Origin: Candidatus Thalassarchaeaceae archaeon | GTDB taxonomy: Archaea > Thermoplasmatota > Poseidoniia > Poseidoniales > Thalassarchaeaceae | Length of the DNA: 5,346 nucleotides | Assembly (NCBI GenBank): GCA_029250425.1 | Contig: JAQXFF010000237.1 | Location: 1-5,346, forward strand | Direction: 5' to 3' | Translations under genes and position numbers: made by a program | Notes under the pieces: generated by a model | Databases searched by the model: none | The model's input: the letters and a program-made list of their open reading frames with translations, nothing else | Told to the model about the DNA's origin: nothing | Shown: positions 1-5,297 of the stretch, in pieces | Numbering within the stretch: the stretch's first letter is position 1 | Layout: every line of letters starts with the position of its first letter

Positions 1-506
1 CCAATCTTTCAACAACTCCTGAGGATTATTATGAAATTATCCGTGGGAAAACAGCGGGGCCTTTTGCCACAGGTTGCGAATGTGCTGCAATTATCGCTGG
101 CGCTTCAGAGAGGGAGGCTCTCATCTTGCGAGAATTTGGAATGGAGTTGGGTATTGCCTTCCAGTTGGTTGATGATTTGCTTGACTTGACTGGTGATGAA
201 CGCATGGGGAAGGCACGCGGCACCGATATTTACGAGGGAAAAATGACGTTGCCAATCATTCATGCTTTGACTTTGTTACATGGCGATTCACGCCGCATAT
301 TGGCCGAAGTCCTCGCTGAATTCCGAGATGATCGTTGGGATGAACTAGAATCTTTACTTGAGGAAGCAGATTCATTCGATTATTGCCGTCTATTGATTCA
401 CAATCACTTGGAACGCGCGTTGACCCATCTCTACGAATTCCCTCGATCCGATGTTAGGGATATTCTTGAGGCAATGACCCGACAGGTGATGACGCGCAAT
501 GAGTGA
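1..506 (+). CDS. Polyprenyl diphosphate synthase (GGPP synthase family), 3' part
   Basis: This is the C-terminal 167 residues of a trans-isoprenyl diphosphate synthase. The frame is open from base 3 and the start lies upstream of the window; family members are usually about 300-350 residues, so roughly half is missing. The enzyme condenses isopentenyl diphosphate onto allylic diphosphates, in archaea typically to make geranylgeranyl diphosphate for membrane lipids. Visible landmarks are the conserved KTAGPF segment, then FQLVDDLLD, in which DDLLD (bases 171-185) is the second aspartate-rich, magnesium-binding motif, then the GKARGTDI and EGKMTLP segments that follow it in this family. The first aspartate-rich motif and the chain-length-determining residues lie outside the window, so product length cannot be judged. 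The stop overlaps the next gene by 8 bases, so the two are almost certainly co-transcribed. Family assignment is very secure; the exact product is inferred. Confidence 0.95.
   Translation, partial: NLSTTPEDYYEIIRGKTAGPFATGCECAAIIAGASEREALILREFGMELGIAFQLVDDLLDLTGDERMGKARGTDIYEGKMTLPIIHALTLLHGDSRRILAEVLAEFRDDRWDELESLLEEADSFDYCRLLIHNHLERALTHLYEFPRSDVRDILEAMTRQVMTRNE
484..490 (+). promoter_or_regulatory. Shine-Dalgarno of the geranylgeranyl reductase gene
   Basis: AGGTGAT lies inside the end of the prenyl synthase gene, 8 bases before the ATG at 499. It matches the 3' part of the classical AGGAGGTGAT ribosome binding sequence. It supports the ATG at 499 and translation of the two overlapping genes from one transcript. 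Confidence 0.7.
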
Positions 507-1599
507 ACCCTGGAATCATGATGTCATCGTGATCGGGGGTGGTCCAGCAGGTAGCACTGTGGCTCGGTATGCTGCGGCAAATGGAGCCGATGTCTTGGTC
601 ATCGATGGCCGGGATCCGATAGGGACACCTTTGCAGTGTGGTGAATTGGTCCCAAGCAACGATGAGATGCGACGACTTTGCCCGAATGTACCCGAGATGG
701 ATGATTTGTTTCAAACGCCTGAGGCGGCAATCTCTAGGCGCTCAACAAAGATGCACATCGTTCCTCCTTCAGGTAAGGCTCTAAAATTTGATTTTGAGGG
801 ATTGGCGCTTAATCGTGTAGCACATGATGAAGCATTGGTTGATTTGGCAAAGGAAAATGGTGCCAAATATTTGGTGGACTCCCATGTCACCAAGGTTGAA
901 GAAAATACTGTTTTTCTTCGAAACGGTTCAACTTACACCTCCAAAATCATCGTTGGTGCTGGTGGCCACAATGACCCACTGCGCCGTGATTATTGGGATG
1001 AGTCGTCATTAAAGATTCCAGTAAAGTTCGTTTTGATGGATGGAAATTTCGGTGATGCTGTCGAGCTTCATTTTGGTTCGATGGCCCCGGGGGGCTATGC
1101 CTGGATGTTTCCCAAATCTAGCGGTGCAAATATCGGACTGGGGATTCAACGTAGTTTTGCCAAGGGTCGCAGTTTGAATGAATACACGGAGGAATTCATT
1201 TCAAAATATGGTGGTGAAATCACGTTCAAAGGGGCGGGGTCTTTGCCGATGTCTGGAACCATTGATACATTTGTCAAAGGCAATTACATGTTGGTCGGGG
1301 ATGCTGCAGGGATGGTTTTGCCATCAAATGGTGCAGGGATTACAATCGCGATGGTTGGTGGCCGCATTGCAGGCCAAGTCATTGCAGAACATTTGACAGA
1401 TGGGACACCCTTGCAAGAATTTGAAAACAGGTGGAAGAAACAGATGGGCGGAGTCATGCGAAATTCAAAACGCGCCTTCAAGATTGGAAGTTTGTTATTC
1501 AGAATGCCAAATTGGGTTCTCAATTTGATGTTCAATTTCATGACACGCGGAATTATTTGGCGTGCTGTGACTTGTCGGCGAATGTTTTGGTTAATCTAA
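499..1599 (+). CDS. Geranylgeranyl reductase family FAD-dependent oxidoreductase
   Basis: This 366-residue flavoprotein belongs to the archaeal geranylgeranyl reductase family, which reduces double bonds of isoprenoid chains on lipid precursors, or on quinone tails in some lineages. An N-terminal Rossmann motif GGGPAG (residues 13-18) binds the ADP part of FAD. It is followed by PLQCGE (44-49), the position of the conserved cysteine segment of archaeal members. The central signature YAWMFPK...GLG (about 200-215) matches the family's YxWxFP...GxG substrate-cavity motif. LVGDAAG (265-271) followed by a glycine-rich GAGI is the second FAD-binding motif. The length is slightly below the usual 390-400 residues, with a short basic and hydrophobic C-terminus. 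The ATG at 499 has a Shine-Dalgarno 8 bases upstream. Location beside a prenyl synthase supports a role in chain saturation. The physiological substrate (archaeal ether lipid or menaquinone tail) cannot be decided from sequence. Confidence 0.92.
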   Translation: MSEPWNHDVIVIGGGPAGSTVARYAAANGADVLVIDGRDPIGTPLQCGELVPSNDEMRRLCPNVPEMDDLFQTPEAAISRRSTKMHIVPPSGKALKFDFEGLALNRVAHDEALVDLAKENGAKYLVDSHVTKVEENTVFLRNGSTYTSKIIVGAGGHNDPLRRDYWDESSLKIPVKFVLMDGNFGDAVELHFGSMAPGGYAWMFPKSSGANIGLGIQRSFAKGRSLNEYTEEFISKYGGEITFKGAGSLPMSGTIDTFVKGNYMLVGDAAGMVLPSNGAGITIAMVGGRIAGQVIAEHLTDGTPLQEFENRWKKQMGGVMRNSKRAFKIGSLLFRMPNWVLNLMFNFMTRGIIWRAVTCRRMFWLI

Positions 1600-1600
1600 C

Positions 1601-2305
1601 TCATTCACCCTTCTTGGCGGTCCAGATGGTCGCCATGCCTGGGAAAATGACCTTTGCCTTCACCTCTGTGAATCCACCTTCATTGAGCATACGAACGTAA
1701 TCCTTTGTCGTGCCAAAGTGAACATAGGTCTTGGTTAGCCACTTCCATGGATGTTCCTTCATCCGGCAAATGAAGCGAGCATAACCTCCGACCCAAATCC
1801 GCATCCACATGTAGCCGAACCAACCATGAATGCGATTCATTTTGGCAGGATCTACGATGACCAAAGTCCCTCCAGGCTTCAGAACCCGTTTGACTTCGGC
1901 TAGCCCGGCTCGCTTGTCAAACCAATCGCGAAATGAAAACAATGAACAAACGGCCTCAAAACTTTCTTCTTCAAATGGCATATTTTCTGCTGTTGCTTCA
2001 ACAAATTCAGCAGGCACCTTTCGGTTTGCATTGACCCTTTTTTCTGCGACTGCAAGCATTGCAGGAATCGGGTCAAGACAAGTCAATTCTCGTTCTGGAA
2101 TCATCTCTGCAAATGTCCCAGGGCCGCAACCAACTTCGAGAACCCTCCCTTCTTTAGGAAGGCGACTGCGCACCATTTTCCGCCACCGTTTATCTTGTCC
2201 AAAGGTCGCGAATCGGTTGATTCTGTCATAGACGGGGATGGTTGCTTCAAGGTTGCGTTGAAGCTCCGCCCAATCTTCAGACCCGATGCGTTCCGTATCC
2301 ATCAT
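1601..2305 (-). CDS. Class I SAM methyltransferase, UbiE/MenG (quinone methyltransferase)-like
   Basis: This is a 234-residue class I methyltransferase when started at the ATG at 2303-2305. The N-terminal YDRINRFATFG..KRWR (about 26-42) resembles the YDxMN...S.G..R.WR opening of UbiE/COQ5 proteins. VLEVGCGPG (55-63) is SAM motif I. AENMPFEEESFEAV (about 106-119) followed by FSFRDW (123-128) matches the family's AE.LPF..SFD.V and FGLRN region. RVLKPGG (140-146) is the usual motif before strand 5. The C-terminal GGFTEVKAKVIFPGMATIW follows the UbiE layout. UbiE-type enzymes C-methylate demethylmenaquinone or related quinols, but archaeal relatives include enzymes with other substrates. A GTG start at 2315-2317 would add four residues (MPCN), but it has no Shine-Dalgarno. 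A TATA-like element lies 22-25 bases before the tandem ATGs at 2305 and 2302, which favours a leaderless transcript starting there. The fold is certain; the substrate is inferred. Confidence 0.88.
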   Translation of the reverse strand: MMDTERIGSEDWAELQRNLEATIPVYDRINRFATFGQDKRWRKMVRSRLPKEGRVLEVGCGPGTFAEMIPERELTCLDPIPAMLAVAEKRVNANRKVPAEFVEATAENMPFEEESFEAVCSLFSFRDWFDKRAGLAEVKRVLKPGGTLVIVDPAKMNRIHGWFGYMWMRIWVGGYARFICRMKEHPWKWLTKTYVHFGTTKDYVRMLNEGGFTEVKAKVIFPGMATIWTAKKGE

Positions 2306-2320
2306 ATTACACGGCACTCA

Positions 2321-2336
2321 ATCGTATATTTGGTTC
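2321..2336 (-). promoter_or_regulatory. TATA-like promoter element of the methyltransferase gene
   Basis: On the minus strand this reads GAACCAAATATACGAT, with the AT-rich core ATATA centred near 2327. The core is 22 bases before the ATG at 2305 and 25 before the second ATG at 2302, close to the archaeal TATA-to-start spacing of about 25-27. This fits leaderless transcription with the start codon at or next to the RNA 5' end. The upstream GAACCA could act as the TFB-recognition element, but the match is loose. Confidence 0.5.
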
Positions 2337-2389
2337 AACCCACAAGTTGATTTCTCACAATCTGTGTTTGTCTATTTCTCAATGGTTTG

Positions 2390-2408
2390 AGGTTATCATC
2401 ATAAACCC
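2390..2408 (+). promoter_or_regulatory. Weak candidate TATA region for the ATP synthase operon
   Basis: The best AT-rich stretch close upstream of atpH is around TTATCATCATAAA. A TATA centre between 2396 and 2402 would place transcription start near 2422-2428, at the edge of the inverted repeat that precedes atpH. No strong consensus box is present, so this is a tentative call based on position. Alternative AT-rich stretches at about 2324-2331 and 2371-2379 would give a longer leader. Confidence 0.25.
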
Positions 2409-2423
2409 TTCAACGGTCGCGCG

Positions 2424-2438
2424 TCCACCATAGGTGGA
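2424..2438 (+). repeat. Inverted repeat enclosing the atpH Shine-Dalgarno
   Basis: TCCACC (2424-2429), the loop ATA (2430-2432) and GGTGGA (2433-2438) form a perfect 6-bp stem, with a possible G-U pair (2423 with 2439) below it. The right arm contains most of the atpH ribosome binding site AGGTG (2432-2436), which sits 6 bases before the ATG at 2443. In RNA this would be a small ribosome-site-masking hairpin if transcription starts upstream of 2424. In DNA it is a short dyad that could instead lie at the transcription start. Confidence 0.55.
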
Positions 2439-2442
2439 TTTC

Positions 2443-2757
2443 ATGAGTCGTGCAGATGTATTACGAACCATCAAAGATGCTGAAGCTGATGCGAGTGCTA
2501 CACTCACAAAGGCCGAATCAAAAGCAAGTAACATTGTGACCAAAGCACGTGTTGCTGCATCTGAAACTGTGGCCGAAGGCCGCAATCAAGCTCAGGCTGA
2601 TTCCCAACAAATGATTGAGGATGCTCGTGCCGCTGCCCAAAAGGAAGCCGGCAAGGTATCAAAGTCGGGTGACAAAGACATCGACTCCATCCACAGTGGT
2701 GGTGAATCAAACCGTTCCACCGCCGTCGACGTCGTTCTCGATGCATTCCGCGCATGA
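2443..2757 (+). CDS. atpH: A-type ATP synthase subunit H (peripheral stalk)
   Basis: This 104-residue, mostly helical, alanine- and glutamate-rich protein fits subunit H (AhaH) of the archaeal A1Ao ATP synthase. It pairs with subunit E to form the peripheral stalk that holds the catalytic head against subunit I. The first two thirds are heptad-like, with repeating A/E/K patterns (IKDAEADA, KAESKA, KARVAA, EDARAAAQKEA). The C-terminal AVDVVLDAF resembles the family's closing segment, which contacts subunit E. An in-frame GTG at 2434 would add three residues, but the ATG at 2443 is preferred because AGGTG ends six bases before it. The stretch around residues 73-89 is serine- and glycine-rich and breaks the coiled coil. 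The gene opens the operon and is followed by atpI after 26 bases. The family is recognised mainly from composition, length and position, all of which agree. Confidence 0.88.
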   Translation: MSRADVLRTIKDAEADASATLTKAESKASNIVTKARVAASETVAEGRNQAQADSQQMIEDARAAAQKEAGKVSKSGDKDIDSIHSGGESNRSTAVDVVLDAFRA

Positions 2758-2770
2758 ATTCATTATTTTC

Positions 2771-2775
2771 GGAGG
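2771..2775 (+). promoter_or_regulatory. Shine-Dalgarno deciding the atpI start
   Basis: GGAGG stands 8 bases before the ATG at 2784. The in-frame ATG at 2754, which overlaps the atpH stop as ATGA, has no purine-rich site before it. The downstream start is therefore preferred, and the ten extra residues of the longer reading are probably not made. Confidence 0.75.
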
Positions 2776-2783
2776 ATGTCAGC

Positions 2784-4889
2784 ATGTCACAGATTCATAC
2801 CCGCCAAATGGGCCGTTTGGTTGCAGCGGGAACTTTGGATCAAATGGATTCGACCATCGAAACATTGGCCCGTTTGAGGGCATTACATGTCGTTGATTAT
2901 GATGGAAGCGATGACGACCTTGGAATGGGCGCCCCTAATGATTCAGCTGAACAACTGAGTCGCGATGTGAACAAACTTCGCTCTGCGGCCGCTCTAGTCA
3001 CCTCAAAGTCCAATGAAGCCGCATCCGCATCTGAGATTCGCGAGGCTCTTTCTGGAGATTTGCATGATCAGGTGGATTCATTACTTTCCGAAAATGACCG
3101 ACTTGCCGAAATCAAAGGCATTCTAGAGAGTTTGGCTGCTGAATCAGCTGAATTACAAATGGTTGCCCCCCTCAAAACAGATCTAGATCTCCTCGGGGGA
3201 TATGAATCTCTAACCTCTTTTGTAGGCACAGTCCGTGATGCTGCTACAGCACGTGATGCTGCAAAGGGCGGACTGTTGGTTACAGGGAAGGCCGGCAAGA
3301 AAACAGTGGTTGCCATATTTGTTCGCAACGAAGATGCGAAAACCACCCAATCATCTCTCGAAGAAGCGGGCTTTGCAGCGCTTTCAATCCCTGACTGTGA
3401 CGGTTCAGTATCATCTCGAATGAATGAGATTAATGCGGAGCGGGCTGATTTACTCCAAGAACAGGAATCGTTGGAAATGAGTGTTGCATCTTGGAGCGAA
3501 TCTAATGCTGATGTTCTACTCAGTGGATTGGAATTACTTGAACGCGACCAAGAACTTGCCACAGCTCCCGTTCGAGCCGCAGTAACATCTCATGCCTTTG
3601 TTGTAGAGGGTTGGGTAGAAATGGCCCGAGCCACAGAGATTTCCGAATCCTTAGAGGGGAAATGTACGGTGGTTGACATTGAACCATTCAAGATTCAGCC
3701 AGGTGGTGGTTCTCATGGCCATAGTGACCACGGGCACCACCAAGAGATGCCTCCAATTGCTTTCCAAGAGAGAACAGCAAGTCGGCCAATGGAATTGTTG
3801 ACCGATGCAGTTGGCCGTCCTGCATACGGCCGAATCGACCCCACGTTGTTCATGTTCTATACGTACCCAATTTTCTTTGGTATGATGCTTGGAGATATGG
3901 CCTATGGATTGGTTACAATGTGGCTTGGTTTGCTTCTTCTCCGCAAGGCTGGAACCAATGAAATGGTCAATCTTGGTGGCAAGTTCCTTCTATACATTGG
4001 ATTGGGTACTCTAGTATTCGGATATATTTACGGCGAAATTGCCGGATTCGAAATATTTGGCCATCACGAAACCTGGGCCAATTCACTTTCATTCTTGTAT
4101 CCAGGTGTTGATGATCACGGCCATGGTTGGCATGCAGCATTCCCATTCGGACTTGAATTGGCTTTCCCCTTCCATCGCGTTGCTGCGGTAGAAGATGGCG
4201 GCAATCTCGAGCATCTCATTCTTCTTACAATCTATCTGGGCGTTGCCCACGTTTTCGTAGGCCTAGTACTCGGGTTCCGAGATATCTGGCTACATGGGAA
4301 TGGGCATGGTGACGAGGGCTTTGTGTGCGCGTTGTTTGAGAAGGGAAGTTGGATGATACTCCTTTTCGGCGGATTCCTTGCTGCTTACTCATTCCTTTCC
4401 AAGCCAGCCTACGAAGAACGCTGGGTCGATCCTGATCCCGCCTACCTTGATTTGTTGAGTACAATGATGACAGTGGGTCTTGTCATGGTTGTCATCGCTG
4501 TTGTGATGATTATGTGGATGTTGTATCGATACCATGGTGTACCTTTCCCAATCAACATTGGTCTTGGGCCTATTGAAGCAGTTGGTATGATGCCCACAGT
4601 GATATCGTATGTTCGACTGTTTGCAGTGGGTGTTGTTGGTGTCAAGATTGCTGAAACGGGCAATACCATGATTTTCGAGAATATCAGCATGGATCAACCT
4701 GTGATGGCAGTGATTCTGATCATCGGCTGGTTAGCAGTACAAATTTTCGCTTGGGGCCTTGGTGTATTCAGCCCCAACATTCACGCCGCACGATTGCATT
4801 TCGTCGAGTGGATGAGACAGTTCTATGATGCGAGTGGCGAGGCGTTCAAGCCATTCGGATTCAAAGCGCGCCGCGTGGAGGTGGAATAG
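2784..4889 (+). CDS. atpI: A-type ATP synthase subunit I (membrane subunit a)
   Basis: This 701-residue protein is the V/A-type subunit a, the stator membrane subunit that forms the two ion half-channels against the K (c) ring. Residues 1 to about 305 are the soluble arm that receives the peripheral stalks, with helical coiled-coil stretches near 60-125 and 215-260. A histidine-rich linker follows at about 307-321 (five His within residues 311-319). The conserved GRPAYGRIDPT (344-354) opens the membrane domain. Hydrophobic segments are near 361-386, 400-418, 478-498, 522-539, 557-580, 592-623 and 639-662. SYVRLFAVGVVG (608-619) carries the essential arginine, Arg611 (codon 4614-4616), which faces the rotor carboxylate. 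The C-terminal HAARLHFVEWMRQFY (667-681) is the usual end signature. Length is in the normal 620-720 range. It lies between atpH and atpK as in other archaeal operons. Confidence 0.97.
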   Translation: MSQIHTRQMGRLVAAGTLDQMDSTIETLARLRALHVVDYDGSDDDLGMGAPNDSAEQLSRDVNKLRSAAALVTSKSNEAASASEIREALSGDLHDQVDSLLSENDRLAEIKGILESLAAESAELQMVAPLKTDLDLLGGYESLTSFVGTVRDAATARDAAKGGLLVTGKAGKKTVVAIFVRNEDAKTTQSSLEEAGFAALSIPDCDGSVSSRMNEINAERADLLQEQESLEMSVASWSESNADVLLSGLELLERDQELATAPVRAAVTSHAFVVEGWVEMARATEISESLEGKCTVVDIEPFKIQPGGGSHGHSDHGHHQEMPPIAFQERTASRPMELLTDAVGRPAYGRIDPTLFMFYTYPIFFGMMLGDMAYGLVTMWLGLLLLRKAGTNEMVNLGGKFLLYIGLGTLVFGYIYGEIAGFEIFGHHETWANSLSFLYPGVDDHGHGWHAAFPFGLELAFPFHRVAAVEDGGNLEHLILLTIYLGVAHVFVGLVLGFRDIWLHGNGHGDEGFVCALFEKGSWMILLFGGFLAAYSFLSKPAYEERWVDPDPAYLDLLSTMMTVGLVMVVIAVVMIMWMLYRYHGVPFPINIGLGPIEAVGMMPTVISYVRLFAVGVVGVKIAETGNTMIFENISMDQPVMAVILIIGWLAVQIFAWGLGVFSPNIHAARLHFVEWMRQFYDASGEAFKPFGFKARRVEVE

Positions 4890-4901
4890 CGCAATATCAC
4901 A

Positions 4902-4920
4902 TTCCCAGCAATGCTTGGAA
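4902..4920 (+). repeat. Imperfect inverted repeat just upstream of the atpK ribosome binding site
   Basis: TTCC (4902-4905) pairs with GGAA (4917-4920), and AGC (4907-4909) with GCT (4913-4915), with one C/T mismatch between them (4906 and 4916) and a three-base AAT loop. The element fills much of the 49-base gap between atpI and atpK and ends four bases before the AAGGAGG of atpK. As an RNA hairpin it is only moderately stable. It could mark an mRNA processing or protection point or keep the ribosome site clear, or it may be chance. Confidence 0.4.
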
Positions 4921-4923
4921 AAA

Positions 4924-4930
4924 AAGGAGG
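4924..4930 (+). promoter_or_regulatory. Strong Shine-Dalgarno of atpK in an A-rich context
   Basis: AAGGAGG is the best ribosome binding site in the window, 8 bases before the ATG at 4939. It is embedded in A runs on both sides that should stay unpaired. The context predicts high translation, as expected for a subunit needed in about ten copies per complex. It decides the start against an in-frame reading that would run back to 4825 within atpI. Confidence 0.8.
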
Positions 4931-4938
4931 AAAAAAAC

Positions 4939-5253
4939 ATGAACAAAAAAACGACAATGAAAGGAATGACAGCCCTAATGGGTCTATTCTCGTTTGCAAT
5001 GATTGCATCCGTAGTATCGGCCGCTGAGGGTGACGCAGCAACAACTGCATACCACTGGGATGCAGCCAAGCTCGGCGCAGGAATTGCGCTTGGCCTTGCT
5101 GGTGTTGGAACAGGAATCAGCCAAGGACAAATTGGTGCAGCAGCAGTCGGTATGATTGCTGAAGATGGCAGCAAATTCGTCACAGGTCTGATTTTCACTG
5201 CTCTACCTGAGACAATTGTCCTATTCGGTTTCTTGGCTTTGTTCCTGCTCTGA
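4939..5253 (+). CDS. atpK: A-type ATP synthase subunit K (proteolipid c subunit)
   Basis: This 104-residue proteolipid is the rotor-ring subunit. A lysine-rich start (MNKKTTMK) and a hydrophobic stretch at 10-27 ending in VSA (26-28) form a signal-peptide-like leader; cleavage after residue 28 would leave 76 residues. The mature part is one helical hairpin: helix 1 about 42-73 with the glycine-rich GLAGVGTGISQGQIG, a polar turn AEDGSK (74-79), and helix 2 about 80-104 with ALPETIVLFG. Glu91 is the ion-binding carboxylate. Gln62 and Thr92 occupy positions that in sodium-type rings help bind Na+. The single-hairpin form means one carboxylate per subunit, unlike some archaeal duplicated c subunits. 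The start at 4939 is set by AAGGAGG. The stop codon lies inside an inverted repeat, and atpE begins 44 bases downstream. Confidence 0.95.
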   Translation: MNKKTTMKGMTALMGLFSFAMIASVVSAAEGDAATTAYHWDAAKLGAGIALGLAGVGTGISQGQIGAAAVGMIAEDGSKFVTGLIFTALPETIVLFGFLALFLL

Positions 5254-5259
5254 GCAGGA
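5243..5259 (+). repeat. Palindrome over the atpK stop codon
   Basis: TCCTGCTC (5243-5250) and GAGCAGGA (5252-5259) are perfect complements around the single base 5251. As an RNA hairpin it has a 7-bp stem (5243-5249 with 5253-5259) and a CTG loop. The TGA stop of atpK (5251-5253) spans loop and stem. No T run follows, so it is not a typical terminator. Possible roles are stabilising the 3' end of an atpK message, attenuating read-through into atpE, or marking a processing site. Confidence 0.6.
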
Positions 5260-5268
5260 CATCCAAGT

Positions 5269-5279
5269 AACATATACGA
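5269..5279 (+). promoter_or_regulatory. TATA-like element upstream of atpE (possible internal promoter)
   Basis: AACATATACGA has an ATATA core centred at 5274, 24 bases before the ATG at 5298 and 27 before the ATG at 5301. The octamer ATATACGA also occurs, similarly spaced, before the methyltransferase start on the other strand. The spacing is right for an archaeal promoter giving a leaderless or nearly leaderless atpE transcript. A short AGGA also precedes atpE, so expression from the main operon transcript is equally possible. Confidence 0.3.
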
Positions 5280-5297
5280 CTTTGAAAGGAATGTGTG

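Noticed and set aside
1431..1700. An open frame in another phase running past the reductase stop, suggesting a frameshifted longer reductase
   Set aside because: The reductase C-terminus in its own frame is coherent and the other frame has no family similarity, so I see no evidence of a frameshift.
1830..2231. A 133-codon open frame on the plus strand opposite the methyltransferase
   Set aside because: The minus-strand frame contains the SAM-binding motifs; this one is a low-complexity shadow with no domain.
2725..2736. GTCGAC/CGACGTCG palindromic stretch near the end of atpH
   Set aside because: It is explained by the codons for VDVV and is not placed at a regulatory position.
2754..2763. 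Ten-base palindrome ATGAATTCAT over the atpH stop
   Set aside because: As RNA it gives at most a 3-bp AU-rich stem, and a short palindrome of this kind is expected by chance.
3234..3262. Direct repeat of CGTGATGCTGC, 18 bases apart, inside atpI
   Set aside because: It encodes two in-frame RDAA blocks in a helical region of the soluble arm; a small local duplication or chance, with no sign of a mobile or regulatory element.
3068..3562. A 164-codon open frame on the minus strand inside atpI
   Set aside because: It lies wholly within the coding sequence of a well-supported subunit, is very serine-rich, and has no motif or ribosome site.
4731..5273. A 180-codon open frame on the minus strand across the atpI end and atpK
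   Set aside because: It is antisense to two clear ATP synthase genes, is Pro/Ala/Ser-biased as expected from a mirrored frame, and shows no recognisable domain.
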